From: Crossiella equi
GTDB lineage: Bacteria > Actinomycetota > Actinomycetes > Mycobacteriales > Pseudonocardiaceae
Length of the DNA stretch: 64,000 nucleotides
Assembly (NCBI RefSeq): GCF_017876755.1
Contig: NZ_JAGIOO010000001.1
Span: forward strand, 6,681,786 to 6,745,785
Direction of reading: 5' to 3'
Notes under the pieces: generated by a model
Database searches by the model: none
Told to the model about the DNA's origin: nothing
What the model saw: the letters and a program-made list of their open reading frames with translations, nothing else
Shown here: positions 29,193-36,663 of the stretch, in pieces
Layout of the letters: each line of letters opens with the position of its first letter
How positions within the stretch are numbered: position 1 is the stretch's first letter
Made by a program: the position numbers and the translations under genes

Positions 29193-30041
29193 GTGGACGG
29201 GCGAGTGTGGCTGGTCACCGGCGGGACGCCCGGGGGCTTCGGGATGGCCTACGCCGAGGCGGTGCTGGCCGCCGGGGAGCGGGTGGTGGTCACCGCGCGG
29301 CGGACCGGGGAGCTCGCCGAGTGGGGCGCCGCGTACGGGGACCGCGTGCTCGTGCTGGAGCTGGACGTGACCCGGCCCGAGCAGGTGCGGCAGGCCGTCG
29401 CCGCGGCCGAGGAGCGGTTCGGCGGGATCGACGTGCTGGTCAACAACGCCGGGCGCGGGTGGTACGGGTCGGTGGAGGGCGCCTCCGAGGACCTGGTGCG
29501 GCGCAGCTTCGAGCTCAACTTCTTCGGCACCGTCGAGGTCATCCGGGCCGTGCTGCCCGGCATGCGGCGGCGCGGCAGCGGCTGGATCGTGAACATGTCC
29601 TCGGTCGCCGGGCTCATCGGCGTACCGGGCTTCGGGTACTACAGCGCCGCCAAGTTCGCCCTGGAAGGCCTGTCCGAGTCGTTGCGGGCGGAGGTCGAGC
29701 CCTACGGGGTGCGCGTGCTGCTCGTCGAGCCCGGTGCCTTCCGCACCAACGCCTACTCCGGGTTCAGCGCCGAGCCCGAGCCGGAGACCGTGCCCGAGTA
29801 CCAGGAGATGCTGACCGGGCTGCGCGAGGCCTTCGTGGCCCAGGACGGCACCCAGCCCGGCGACCCGGAACGCGGGGTGCGCGCCGTGCTCGCGGTGCTC
29901 GACCAGGCCGACCCGCCCGCGCGGCTCGTGCTCGGTGACCAGGCCTACGAGCACGTGGTGGCCAAGTACGAGGGCGTGCTCGCCGAGCTCCGGCGCCACG
30001 AGGAGCTCTCCCGCGGCGCCGACTTCCCCCCGGCCCCCTGA
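29193..30041 (+). CDS. Short-chain dehydrogenase/reductase
   Basis: 282 residues. The cofactor loop reads VTGGTPGGFGMAYAEA (TGGxxGxG), with RRTGE following strand 2 and favouring NADP(H); NNAGRG and the catalytic Ser-Tyr-Lys are present (NMSSVAGLIG, YYSAAKFALEG). The C-terminal LVEPGAFRTNAYSGF is typical of the classical type that lacks an assigned substrate. Several in-frame GTG codons are possible; GTG 29193 lies 8 nt after GGAGG (29180-29184). Confidence 0.9.
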   Translation: MDGRVWLVTGGTPGGFGMAYAEAVLAAGERVVVTARRTGELAEWGAAYGDRVLVLELDVTRPEQVRQAVAAAEERFGGIDVLVNNAGRGWYGSVEGASEDLVRRSFELNFFGTVEVIRAVLPGMRRRGSGWIVNMSSVAGLIGVPGFGYYSAAKFALEGLSESLRAEVEPYGVRVLLVEPGAFRTNAYSGFSAEPEPETVPEYQEMLTGLREAFVAQDGTQPGDPERGVRAVLAVLDQADPPARLVLGDQAYEHVVAKYEGVLAELRRHEELSRGADFPPAP

Positions 30042-30136
30042 GCCGCGGGCGGCGGGTCACCTGGTGGTGGCCCGCCGCCCGTCGCTACCCTCCTGGGCGT
30101 TTGCCCCCGATCGGGGGCGTCGTGGGAAGGTGTGCC

Positions 30137-30295
30137 GTGGTCTTGAAGGACTATGTCTGGGTGATCCTGCTCGGCCTCGCCGGGTTCCTGCTCGGCGGTG
30201 TGTACGTCACCTGGAAGACCTCGCGGATGTTCTCGTTCGTGCTGCTCGCCGGTGCCGTGCTGGCCGCGGCGGGCGCGGTCACCTGGATGCTGTGA
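30137..30295 (+). CDS. Small two-helix membrane protein, unknown function
   Basis: A 52-residue frame starting at a GTG preceded by GGAAGG (30125-30130, 6-nt spacing). It has two predicted membrane helices, VWVILLGLAGFLLGGVYV and MFSFVLLAGAVLAAAGAVTW, joined by the short basic loop TWKTSR. It ends 1 bp before the stop of the convergent MerR gene. No domain recognised; the clean ribosome binding site and two well-formed helices support it being real. Confidence 0.65.
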   Translation: MVLKDYVWVILLGLAGFLLGGVYVTWKTSRMFSFVLLAGAVLAAAGAVTWML

Positions 30296-30296
30296 C

Positions 30297-31133
30297 TCAG
30301 GCCGGGGCGATCGGCTCCTGCAGCTCGGTCACCCACTGCTCCTCCGGCACACCCGGTCCCGCCACCAGGTAGTACTCCCGGGACGGGCCCACCGGGCGGT
30401 GGCCGTTGTCCTGCACCCAGCGGGCCAGTGCCTGGAACGGCCCGCCGATGTCGACCATGGAACCGTGGTGCACGATCGTGGCCGCCCTCGGCACCGCGGG
30501 CAGGTCGACCACCTCGAAGCCCTGGCCCGGCGCGCGCTCCACGTTCACCGGGAAGCCCGCGTGCACCACCACCCGGCCGTCCGGGCCGTCCGGCTGCTCG
30601 TAGTAGGCCACCGCCGGACCCTGCCGCGCGGGGGCGAACCCGGCCTGGGCCAGCAGCTCGTGCAACCGGTCGTACAGCGGGCCGATCACCGGTCCGATGC
30701 TGCCGGGGGAGAAGTCCGCCGCGATGCCGGTCAGCTCGGCGATGCGCATGGCGGGCAGGGACTTCACGACGACGTCGTCGACGGGCATGGCGCCCTCGCT
30801 CTCGATGATGCGGAGCCTCGCCTCGACCGCGGTCAACCGGGCCCGGGCCGCCGCGATGCCCGCGGCCAGCTCGCTGTGCCGCAGCCGCAGCATGCCGCGC
30901 AGCTCCTCCGCACCCACGTGGTCGTCCAGAATGGACTGCACCTGGTCCAGGGTGAACCCCAGGTCCTTCAACGCGAGAACGCGGTTGAGCCGGGCGAGCT
31001 GCTCGGCGCGGTAGTAGCGGTACCCGGTGGACGGGTCCACCCGGTCGGGGCGCAGCAGCCCCAGCTGGTCGTAGTGGCGCAACATGCGGACCGACACGTG
31101 ACCGTGGCGGGCGAAGTCTCCGATGCTCAACAT
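30297..31133 (-). CDS. MerR-family regulator with GyrI-like effector domain
   Basis: 278 residues. The N-terminal winged helix (MLSIGDFARHGHVSVRMLRH followed by YDQLGLLRPDRVDPSTGYRY) is classical MerR; a dimerisation coiled coil follows at about 80-115; residues about 120-278 form a GyrI-like/AraC-effector domain (VKSLPAMRIAELTG, AYYEQP, FPVNVE, GSMVDIGGPFQALARWVQDN), which in BmrR-type proteins binds lipophilic cations. Likely a multidrug- or metabolite-responsive activator. No obvious target is adjacent except soxR, 37 bp upstream on the same strand. Confidence 0.92.
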   Translation of the reverse strand: MLSIGDFARHGHVSVRMLRHYDQLGLLRPDRVDPSTGYRYYRAEQLARLNRVLALKDLGFTLDQVQSILDDHVGAEELRGMLRLRHSELAAGIAAARARLTAVEARLRIIESEGAMPVDDVVVKSLPAMRIAELTGIAADFSPGSIGPVIGPLYDRLHELLAQAGFAPARQGPAVAYYEQPDGPDGRVVVHAGFPVNVERAPGQGFEVVDLPAVPRAATIVHHGSMVDIGGPFQALARWVQDNGHRPVGPSREYYLVAGPGVPEEQWVTELQEPIAPA

Positions 31134-31170
31134 GACGGGAGCGGTTCTACGGTCTCACACGGTGTCAGGG

Positions 31171-31632
31171 TCAACGCCCGCCCTCGGTGCGGGGCTTCAG
31201 CCGGGGTGAGCCCGGCCCGTACGCCGCCATCGCGTCCTCCGGGTTGTGCAGGAAGCACGAGCGCAGCGACAGGCAGCCGCAGCCGATGCAGCCGGTGAGC
31301 CGGTCGCGCAGCAGCTGCAGGGCCTCGATGCGCGCGTTCAGCTCCTCCCGCCACGTGCTGGACAGCCGCGCCCAGTCGGCCTTGGTCGGGTTACGGCCCT
31401 CCGGCAGCGTGGCCAGGGCCTCCTGGATCTCCTCCAGGGTGAGCCCGACGCGCTGCGCGGCCCGGATGAACGCCAGCCGCCGCAGCACCGAGCGGTGGTA
31501 TCGGCGCTGGTTGCCCGCGCTCCGCTCGGAGGAGACGAGCTTCTTCTCCTCGTAGAAGCGCAGGGCCGTGTGCGGTACTCCGCTGCGCTCGGCGACCTCG
31601 CCGATGCTCAGCCAGTGGGGCAGGGCTTCCAT
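31171..31632 (-). CDS. soxR: Redox-sensing activator SoxR
   Basis: 153-residue MerR-family protein with the SoxR iron-sulfur motif CIGCGCLSLRSC (Cys115, 118, 120 and 126), which binds the [2Fe-2S] cluster oxidised by redox-cycling compounds. The winged helix reads LSIGEVAERSGVPHTALRFY. In actinomycetes SoxR senses endogenous redox-active antibiotics rather than superoxide as such. A SoxR-type dyad lies 7 bp upstream of its ATG, spanning the divergent promoter of the transketolase genes. Confidence 0.95.
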   Translation of the reverse strand: MEALPHWLSIGEVAERSGVPHTALRFYEEKKLVSSERSAGNQRRYHRSVLRRLAFIRAAQRVGLTLEEIQEALATLPEGRNPTKADWARLSSTWREELNARIEALQLLRDRLTGCIGCGCLSLRSCFLHNPEDAMAAYGPGSPRLKPRTEGGR

Positions 31633-31638
31633 AAGACG

Positions 31639-31670
31639 CTTGACCTCCAGTTAGGTCGAGATTACACGCT
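31639..31670 (+). promoter_or_regulatory. SoxR-type operator and long-spacer promoter of the transketolase pair
   Basis: The dyad CTTGACCTCCAGTTAGG and its continuation to 31660 fits CTnGACCT-N6-AGGTCnAG. It contains a -35 TTGACC (31640-31645), then exactly 19 bp, then a weak -10 CACGCT (31665-31670), with the transketolase ATG 7 nt later. A 19-20-bp spacer is the hallmark of MerR/SoxR-activated promoters. Direct control of the transketolase pair by SoxR is therefore likely, though untested. Confidence 0.75.
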
Positions 31671-31677
31671 GGGTGCC

Positions 31678-32385
31678 ATGACAGCGAAGGAACTGACGAG
31701 GACGCGGGCCTTCGGCGAGCTGCCCGCGCTGATCGCCCGGATGACCGGCGACGAGAAGCACAGCGCCGCGGCCAACTCCACCCTGGACGTGCTCTGGGTG
31801 CTCTACGACCGCGTGCTGGAGGTGGGCCCCGACCGCCTGGACGACCCCGACCGCGACCGCTTCTACCTGTCCAAGGGCCACGGCCCGATGGCCTTCTACG
31901 CCGTGCTGGCGGCCAAGGGCTTCCTGGACGAGTCCACTGTGGATGACTGGACCTCCTTCGGCTCGCCGCTGGGCCAGCACCCGGACCGCGTGCTCGTGCC
32001 CGGCGCGGAGATCAGCAGTGGCTCGCTCGGCCACGGCCTGCCCCTGGCGGTGGGCACCGCGCTGGGCCTGCGCGCCCAGGGCCGCACCCGGCCGCGCGTG
32101 GTCGTGCTGGTCGGGGACGCGGAGCTGGACGAGGGCAGCAACCACGAGGCGGTCGCGCTGGCCGGACGGCTGGGCCTGGACTCGCTGACCGTGGTGGCGG
32201 TCAACAACTCCTCCGGCACCCACGGCTGGCCCGGCGGCATCGCCGAGCGCTTCACCGTGGAGGGCTGGACCGGGCGCACCGTCGACGGCCGCGACCACGA
32301 GGCCCTGCACACCGCGCTGACCACCCCGCACCCCGGCCGCCCGCTGGTGGTCGAGGCCCTGATCGGACTGGAGGGCTCGGAATGA
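31678..32385 (+). CDS. Transketolase, N-terminal (TPP-binding) subunit
   Basis: 235 residues covering the thiamine-pyrophosphate half of transketolase: [40 protein letters not shown] and the TPP motif [19 protein letters not shown] (GDx E...N). Together with the next gene it makes a split transketolase, a form found as separate subunits in archaea and some bacteria. The ATG appears to be at the transcription start (leaderless) of a SoxR-type promoter. Confidence 0.93.
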   Translation: MTAKELTRTRAFGELPALIARMTGDEKHSAAANSTLDVLWVLYDRVLEVGPDRLDDPDRDRFYLSKGHGPMAFYAVLAAKGFLDESTVDDWTSFGSPLGQHPDRVLVPGAEISSGSLGHGLPLAVGTALGLRAQGRTRPRVVVLVGDAELDEGSNHEAVALAGRLGLDSLTVVAVNNSSGTHGWPGGIAERFTVEGWTGRTVDGRDHEALHTALTTPHPGRPLVVEALIGLEGSE

Positions 32386-33281
32386 CCACCACGATGCGCG
32401 AGACCTTCGTCGACGTCGTCACCCAGGCCCTGGACACCGACCCGCGCCTGGCCGTGGTGCTGGCCGAGATCTCCAAGGACGCCTTCGCCCCGGCGCAGGC
32501 CAGGCACCCGCACCGGGTGCTCAACGTGGGCATCCGCGAGCAGCTCATGGTCAGCGTGGGCGGCGGGCTGGCGCTGTCCGGCATGCGGCCGGTGGTGCAC
32601 ACCTACGGCCCGTTCCTCATCGAGCGCCCGTTCGAGCAGATCAAGCTGGACCTGGGCCACCAGGACGTGGGCGCGGTCCTGGTCAGCATCGGCGCCTCCT
32701 ACGACGACCCGGCCTGGGGCCGCACGCACCAGGTGCCCGGCGACGTCGCGCTCATCGACACCCTGCCCGGCTGGACCGTGCACAGCCCCGGCCACCCGGA
32801 CGAGGTGCCCGCGCTGCTGCACGCGGCGCTGGCCTCGGAGGACCGCGTGTACCTGCGCCTGTCCACCCGGGCCAACACGCGGGCCTACGCGTGGGGCCCC
32901 GGGTTCACCACGCTGCGCCGGGGACGCCGGGGTGTTGTCCTCGCCGTGGGCACCACCGCCGACGCCGTGCTCGAGGCCACCGCGGACCTGGACGTGACCG
33001 TGCTCTACGCGGCCACCGTGCGGCCCTTCGACGGCGAGGGGCTGCGCCGTGCGGTCGCAGAGACCGACCGGCCGGACGTGGTGCTGGTCGAGCCGTACCT
33101 GCGGGGCACCTCGGCACTCGCGGTCGGGGACGCGCTGCGCGCGCGGGCGCACCGGCTGCTGTCGCTGGGCGTCGGGCGGGAGCACGAGGTGCGCAACTAC
33201 GGCAGCCCGGAGGAGCACGACGTGGTGCACGGGCTGGACGCGGGCGGTATCCGGAAGGCCGTGCGGGAGTTCCTGGGCTGA
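32382..33281 (+). CDS. Transketolase, C-terminal (pyrimidine-binding) subunit
   Basis: 299 residues. The ATG overlaps the stop of the N-terminal subunit (ATGA). It holds the pyrimidine-binding domain ([21 protein letters not shown], with the glutamate of the IREQ motif that activates TPP) and the C-terminal transketolase domain ([27 protein letters not shown]). Split transketolases may serve pentose-phosphate, ribose or specialised sugar metabolism; SoxR control would link it to NADPH demand under redox stress. Confidence 0.92.
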   Translation: MTTTMRETFVDVVTQALDTDPRLAVVLAEISKDAFAPAQARHPHRVLNVGIREQLMVSVGGGLALSGMRPVVHTYGPFLIERPFEQIKLDLGHQDVGAVLVSIGASYDDPAWGRTHQVPGDVALIDTLPGWTVHSPGHPDEVPALLHAALASEDRVYLRLSTRANTRAYAWGPGFTTLRRGRRGVVLAVGTTADAVLEATADLDVTVLYAATVRPFDGEGLRRAVAETDRPDVVLVEPYLRGTSALAVGDALRARAHRLLSLGVGREHEVRNYGSPEEHDVVHGLDAGGIRKAVREFLG

Positions 33282-33327
33282 GGCGGACCGCGCGGGCCCG
33301 GCCAGGCAGGACGGGCCCGCCATCGCC

Positions 33328-33333
33328 TAGGCT
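33328..33333 (+). promoter_or_regulatory. -10 element of a leaderless hisH promoter
   Basis: TAGGCT followed by 7 nt (GGGTGCC) and the hisH GTG. The spacing puts the transcription start at the GTG. No ribosome binding site is present upstream, consistent with a leaderless mRNA. Confidence 0.6.
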
Positions 33334-33340
33334 GGGTGCC

Positions 33341-33976
33341 GTGACCAGCGTCGTCGTACTGGACTACGGATTCGGCAACATCCGCTCCGCCGAGCGCGCC
33401 CTGCGCCGCGTCGGCGCCGACGTCGTGGTGAGCGCCGACCCCCGCGTCGCCGAGGCGGCCGACGGGCTCGTGGTGCCCGGGGTCGGGGCGTTCGCCGCGT
33501 GCATGGACGGGCTGCGGAAGGTGCACGGGCACAAGGTCATCGGGCAGCGGCTGGCCGGGGGACGGCCCGTGCTCGGCATCTGCGTGGGCCTGCAGATCCT
33601 GTTCGAGAAGGGCGTCGAGCACGGGATCGAGGCGCAGGGCTGCGGGGAGTGGCCGGGTGTGGTCGAGCGGCTGCACGCGCCGGTGCTGCCGCACATGGGC
33701 TGGAACACCGTGCGGGTGCCCGAGGGCAGCGCGCTCTTCGCCGGGCTGGCCGAGGACACCCGGTTCTACTTCGTGCACAGCTACGGCGTGCGCGAGTGGA
33801 CCCTGGCGCCCGAGCCGCCCATGCCGGTGCCGCTGGTCACCTGGGCCCACCACGGCGAGGACTTCGTGGCCGCGGTGGAGAACGGGCCGCTGATGGCCAC
33901 CCAGTTCCACCCCGAGAAGTCCGGCGACGCCGGGGCGCACCTCCTGGAGAACTGGGTCAAGCACGTCGTCGGTTAA
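33341..33976 (+). CDS. hisH: Imidazole glycerol phosphate synthase, glutaminase subunit HisH
   Basis: Class I glutamine amidotransferase of 211 residues that supplies ammonia to HisF. Catalytic Cys lies in [15 protein letters not shown], and the His-Glu pair in [30 protein letters not shown] opens the protein. The GTG start is leaderless. priA follows 9 bp after its stop, preceded by a further -10-like TAAGGT at 33974-33979. Confidence 0.96.
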   Translation: MTSVVVLDYGFGNIRSAERALRRVGADVVVSADPRVAEAADGLVVPGVGAFAACMDGLRKVHGHKVIGQRLAGGRPVLGICVGLQILFEKGVEHGIEAQGCGEWPGVVERLHAPVLPHMGWNTVRVPEGSALFAGLAEDTRFYFVHSYGVREWTLAPEPPMPVPLVTWAHHGEDFVAAVENGPLMATQFHPEKSGDAGAHLLENWVKHVVG

Positions 33977-33985
33977 GGTCAGCGC

Positions 33986-34717
33986 GTGACGTTCACGCTG
34001 CTCCCGGCCGTTGACGTGGTCGACGGCAAGGCCGTGCGCCTGCACCAGGGCGAGGCCGGTACCGAGACCTCCTACGGCACCCCCCTGGACGCCGCGCTCT
34101 CCTGGCAGGAGGGCGGCGCGGAGTGGCTGCACCTCGTCGACCTGGACGCCGCCTTCGGGCGGGGCGGCAACCGCGAGCTCATCGCCGAGGTGGTCGGGCG
34201 TGTGGACCTCAAGGTCGAGCTGTCCGGCGGCATCCGCGACGACGCCTCTCTCAAGGCCGCCCTGGCCACCGGCTGCGCCCGGGTCAACCTGGGCACCGCC
34301 GCGCTGGAGAACCCGGAGTGGTGCGCCCGCGCCATCGCCGAGCACGGCGAGAAGATCGCGGTCGGCCTGGACGTGCGCATCACCGACGGCGAGTACCGCG
34401 TGGCCACCCGGGGCTGGGTCCAGGACGGCGGCGACCTGTGGGAGGTGCTGGAGCGGCTGGACCGCGACGGCTGCCCGCGCTACGTGGTCACCGACGTCAG
34501 CAAGGACGGCACGCTGACCGGGCCGAACACCGACCTGCTGCGCGAGGTGTGCGAGGTCACCGAGGCGCCGGTGATCGCCTCCGGCGGGGTGTCCAGCGTG
34601 GCCGACCTCATCGCGCTGGCCGAGCTCGCCCAGTACGGCGTGGAGGGCGCGATCGTCGGGAAGGCGCTCTACGCCGGGGCGTTCACGCTGCCCGAGGCGC
34701 TGAGCGCGGTCCGCTAG
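33986..34717 (+). CDS. priA: Bifunctional HisA/TrpF isomerase PriA
   Basis: A 243-residue (beta-alpha)8 barrel with catalytic Asp in [20 protein letters not shown] and Asp in [16 protein letters not shown], and phosphate loops LSGGIRDD and IASGGVSS. In actinobacteria this enzyme isomerises both ProFAR (histidine pathway) and phosphoribosyl-anthranilate (tryptophan pathway). That fits the trp cluster of this window, which has no trpF. The GTG lies 9 bp downstream of hisH; its stop overlaps the stop of the convergent membrane-protein gene by 3 bp. Confidence 0.95.
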   Translation: MTFTLLPAVDVVDGKAVRLHQGEAGTETSYGTPLDAALSWQEGGAEWLHLVDLDAAFGRGGNRELIAEVVGRVDLKVELSGGIRDDASLKAALATGCARVNLGTAALENPEWCARAIAEHGEKIAVGLDVRITDGEYRVATRGWVQDGGDLWEVLERLDRDGCPRYVVTDVSKDGTLTGPNTDLLREVCEVTEAPVIASGGVSSVADLIALAELAQYGVEGAIVGKALYAGAFTLPEALSAVR

Positions 34718-35124
34718 GCCAGGGCGAGCACGCCGAAGACCACCAGCCCGGCCACCTTCGCGCACTCCAGCGCGATGTAGACCAGGTGCGCGTGCGAGCG
34801 CGGACCCTCCGCACCCGCCAGCACCGCCTCCGATCGCCGGTTCAGCCGCGGTCGCACCACGGCCAGCTGCACCACCAGCACCACCCCGACGACCGCCAGC
34901 GCGACCCAGCTGGCGGTCGTCGGGGTGCCCAGCCACACCAGCACGAGCACCGCCGCCGCCAGCACGCACTCCAGCGCGTTCAACGCGCGGAACACCAGGC
35001 GTCCGATGCCCAGGCCCAGCGGGAGCGTGATGCCCGGGGCGCGGAACTTCAGCGGCGCCTCCACGAACGAGATCGCCAGCACCATGCCCAGCCAGGTGAA
35101 GGCGAGCGCCGCCGCCGCGCTCAC
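34714..35124 (-). CDS. Four-helix membrane protein of unknown function
   Basis: 136 residues from a GTG at 35124 that overlaps the stop of the upstream PPOX gene. Predicted helices at about 1-20, 45-65, 70-90 and 115-135; the conserved-looking segment [20 protein letters not shown] lies after the first helix. I do not recognise a named family. Coupled translation with a flavin/F420 protein suggests a shared role, but nothing shows what it is. Confidence 0.75.
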   Translation of the reverse strand: MSAAAALAFTWLGMVLAISFVEAPLKFRAPGITLPLGLGIGRLVFRALNALECVLAAAVLVLVWLGTPTTASWVALAVVGVVLVVQLAVVRPRLNRRSEAVLAGAEGPRSHAHLVYIALECAKVAGLVVFGVLALA

Positions 35125-35483
35125 ACGTCGATCCGGATCGCGACCGTGCGGCCCTCGTGCGGCTTGGCCCGCAGCGTGGTCAGCGGGCCCAGCAGCCAGA
35201 ACTTGCGGTTGATCATGCGCACCACCCGGGCCGTGCCGTCGGTGTCCAGCAGGGTGGCGCTCGCCTCGACCGTCTCGCCGGTGGGCGTGCCGCGCACCGT
35301 GCACGGCGCGACCGTCACCCGCGAGGTGTGGCGCAGCCGCTTGACCTTGCCCGCGGTGGCGTTGCTCCAGGCGTAGAGCGCGTCCTCGTCGGCGACGACC
35401 CAGACCGGCGTGGCCACCGGGGTGCCGTCCTTGCGGAAGGTGGTGAGCAGGATGTACTTGGCCGACCTCAGCTCGCTGGTCAC
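35121..35483 (-). CDS. PPOX-class F420/flavin-binding split-barrel protein
   Basis: A 120-residue split beta-barrel of the pyridoxamine-5'-phosphate-oxidase-like class: YILLTTFRKDGTPVATPVWV, LYAWSNATAGKVKRLRH and VTVAPCTVRGTP match the short actinobacterial members that bind F420 or flavins. Substrate unknown. The GTG start lies 7 nt after a -10 formed by the other strand of the palindrome AGCCTAGGCT, so it appears leaderless and divergent from hisF. Confidence 0.87.
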   Translation of the reverse strand: MTSELRSAKYILLTTFRKDGTPVATPVWVVADEDALYAWSNATAGKVKRLRHTSRVTVAPCTVRGTPTGETVEASATLLDTDGTARVVRMINRKFWLLGPLTTLRAKPHEGRTVAIRIDV

Positions 35484-35490
35484 GCGGCCC

Positions 35491-35500
35491 AGCCTAGGCT
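35491..35500. promoter_or_regulatory. Palindromic shared -10 of divergent leaderless promoters (hisF and the PPOX gene)
   Basis: AGCCTAGGCT is a perfect palindrome giving TAGGCT on both strands. On the plus strand it is 6 nt before the hisF ATG (35507); on the minus strand it is 7 nt before the PPOX GTG (35483). Polymerases starting in the two directions would use the same base pairs and so exclude each other. Confidence 0.6.
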
Positions 35501-35506
35501 GTGGGC

Positions 35507-36280
35507 ATGTCCGTCGCTGTTCGTGTGATCCCCTGCCTGGACGTCGACCGCGGTCGCGTCGTCAAGGGGGTCAACTTCACCAACCTCGTCGATGCCGGTG
35601 ACCCCGTCGCCCTGGCCACCGCCTACGACGCCGAGCACGCCGACGAGCTCACCTTCCTCGACGTCACCGCCTCCTCCGGCAACCGCGAGACCACCTACGA
35701 CGTGGTGCGGCGCACCGCCGAGCAGGTGTTCATCCCGCTCACCGTCGGCGGCGGCGTGCGCGCGGTGGAAGACGTGGACAAGCTGCTGCGCGCCGGTGCG
35801 GACAAGGTCGGCTTCAACACCGCCGCCATCGCCCGGCCAGAGCTGCTGCGCGAGGCCAGCGAGCGCTTCGGCGCGCAATGCGTGGTGCTGTCCGTGGACG
35901 CCCGGCGCGTGCCCGAAGGCGGCAAGCCGACCCCGTCCGGGTTCGAGGTCACCACGCACGGCGGCCGCCGGGGCACCGGGATCGACGCCGTCGAGTGGGC
36001 CGCGCGCGGCCAGGAGCTCGGGGTCGGCGAGATCCTGCTCAACTCCATGGACGCCGACGGCACCAAGGCCGGGTTCGACCTGGAGCTGATCCGCCTGGTG
36101 CGCGGGGTGGTCGACGTGCCGCTCATCGCCAGCGGCGGCGCGGGCGCGGTCGAGCACTTCGCCCCGGCGGTGGCGGCGGGTGCCGACGCGGTGCTCGCGG
36201 CCAGCGTGTTCCACTTCGGCACGCTGCGCATCGGCGAGGTCAAGGACGCGCTGCGGCAGGCGGGGGTGGAGGTCCGATGA
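35507..36280 (+). CDS. hisF: Imidazole glycerol phosphate synthase, cyclase subunit HisF
   Basis: A 257-residue (beta-alpha)8 barrel, beginning [20 protein letters not shown] with catalytic Asp11, and carrying [23 protein letters not shown] and the second Asp in [15 protein letters not shown], then [12 protein letters not shown]. It joins with HisH to make imidazole glycerol phosphate and AICAR. The ATG at 35507 is preferred over a GTG at 35501 because it lies at the expected leaderless start. hisI overlaps its stop. Confidence 0.96.
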   Translation: MSVAVRVIPCLDVDRGRVVKGVNFTNLVDAGDPVALATAYDAEHADELTFLDVTASSGNRETTYDVVRRTAEQVFIPLTVGGGVRAVEDVDKLLRAGADKVGFNTAAIARPELLREASERFGAQCVVLSVDARRVPEGGKPTPSGFEVTTHGGRRGTGIDAVEWAARGQELGVGEILLNSMDADGTKAGFDLELIRLVRGVVDVPLIASGGAGAVEHFAPAVAAGADAVLAASVFHFGTLRIGEVKDALRQAGVEVR

Positions 36281-36627
36281 GCGCACTGGACCCGGCGGTC
36301 GCCGCCCGGCTCAAGCGCAACGCCGACGGCCTGGTGTGCGCGGTGGCGCAGCAGCGCGGCACCGGCGAGGTGCTCATGGTGGCCTGGATGGACGACGAGG
36401 CCCTGCACCGCACCCTCACCACCCGCAAGGCCACCTACTTCTCCCGCAGCCGCCAGAGCTACTGGGTCAAGGGCGAGACCTCCGGACACACCCAGCACGT
36501 GCACGAGGTGCGCCTGGACTGCGACGGCGACACGCTGCTGCTCGTGGTCGACCAGGTCGGCGCCGCCTGCCACACCGGCGAGCGCACCTGCTTCGACGCG
36601 GACGTGCTGCTCGCGGCCGAGGACTGA
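36277..36627 (+). CDS. hisI: Phosphoribosyl-AMP cyclohydrolase HisI
   Basis: 116-residue zinc/magnesium hydrolase opening the adenine ring of PR-AMP. Diagnostic sequence is [56 protein letters not shown] and GERTCF, which include the zinc cysteines and Mg-binding DxDxD-like residues. The ATG overlaps the hisF stop. A HisE (PR-ATP pyrophosphatase) domain is not fused, as is usual in actinobacteria. Confidence 0.95.
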   Translation: MSALDPAVAARLKRNADGLVCAVAQQRGTGEVLMVAWMDDEALHRTLTTRKATYFSRSRQSYWVKGETSGHTQHVHEVRLDCDGDTLLLVVDQVGAACHTGERTCFDADVLLAAED

Positions 36628-36660
36628 GCCGGTGGGGCGGCCTCGGCCGCCCCACCGGCT
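36627..36660. terminator. Bidirectional terminator between hisI and the Pls-like synthetase
   Basis: AGCCGGTGGGGCGGCC (36627-36642) pairs perfectly with GGCCGCCCCACCGGCT (36645-36660). It starts in the hisI stop codon and ends 3 bp from the stop of the opposing gene, so it can serve both. Confidence 0.9.
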
Positions 36661-36663
36661 TGC

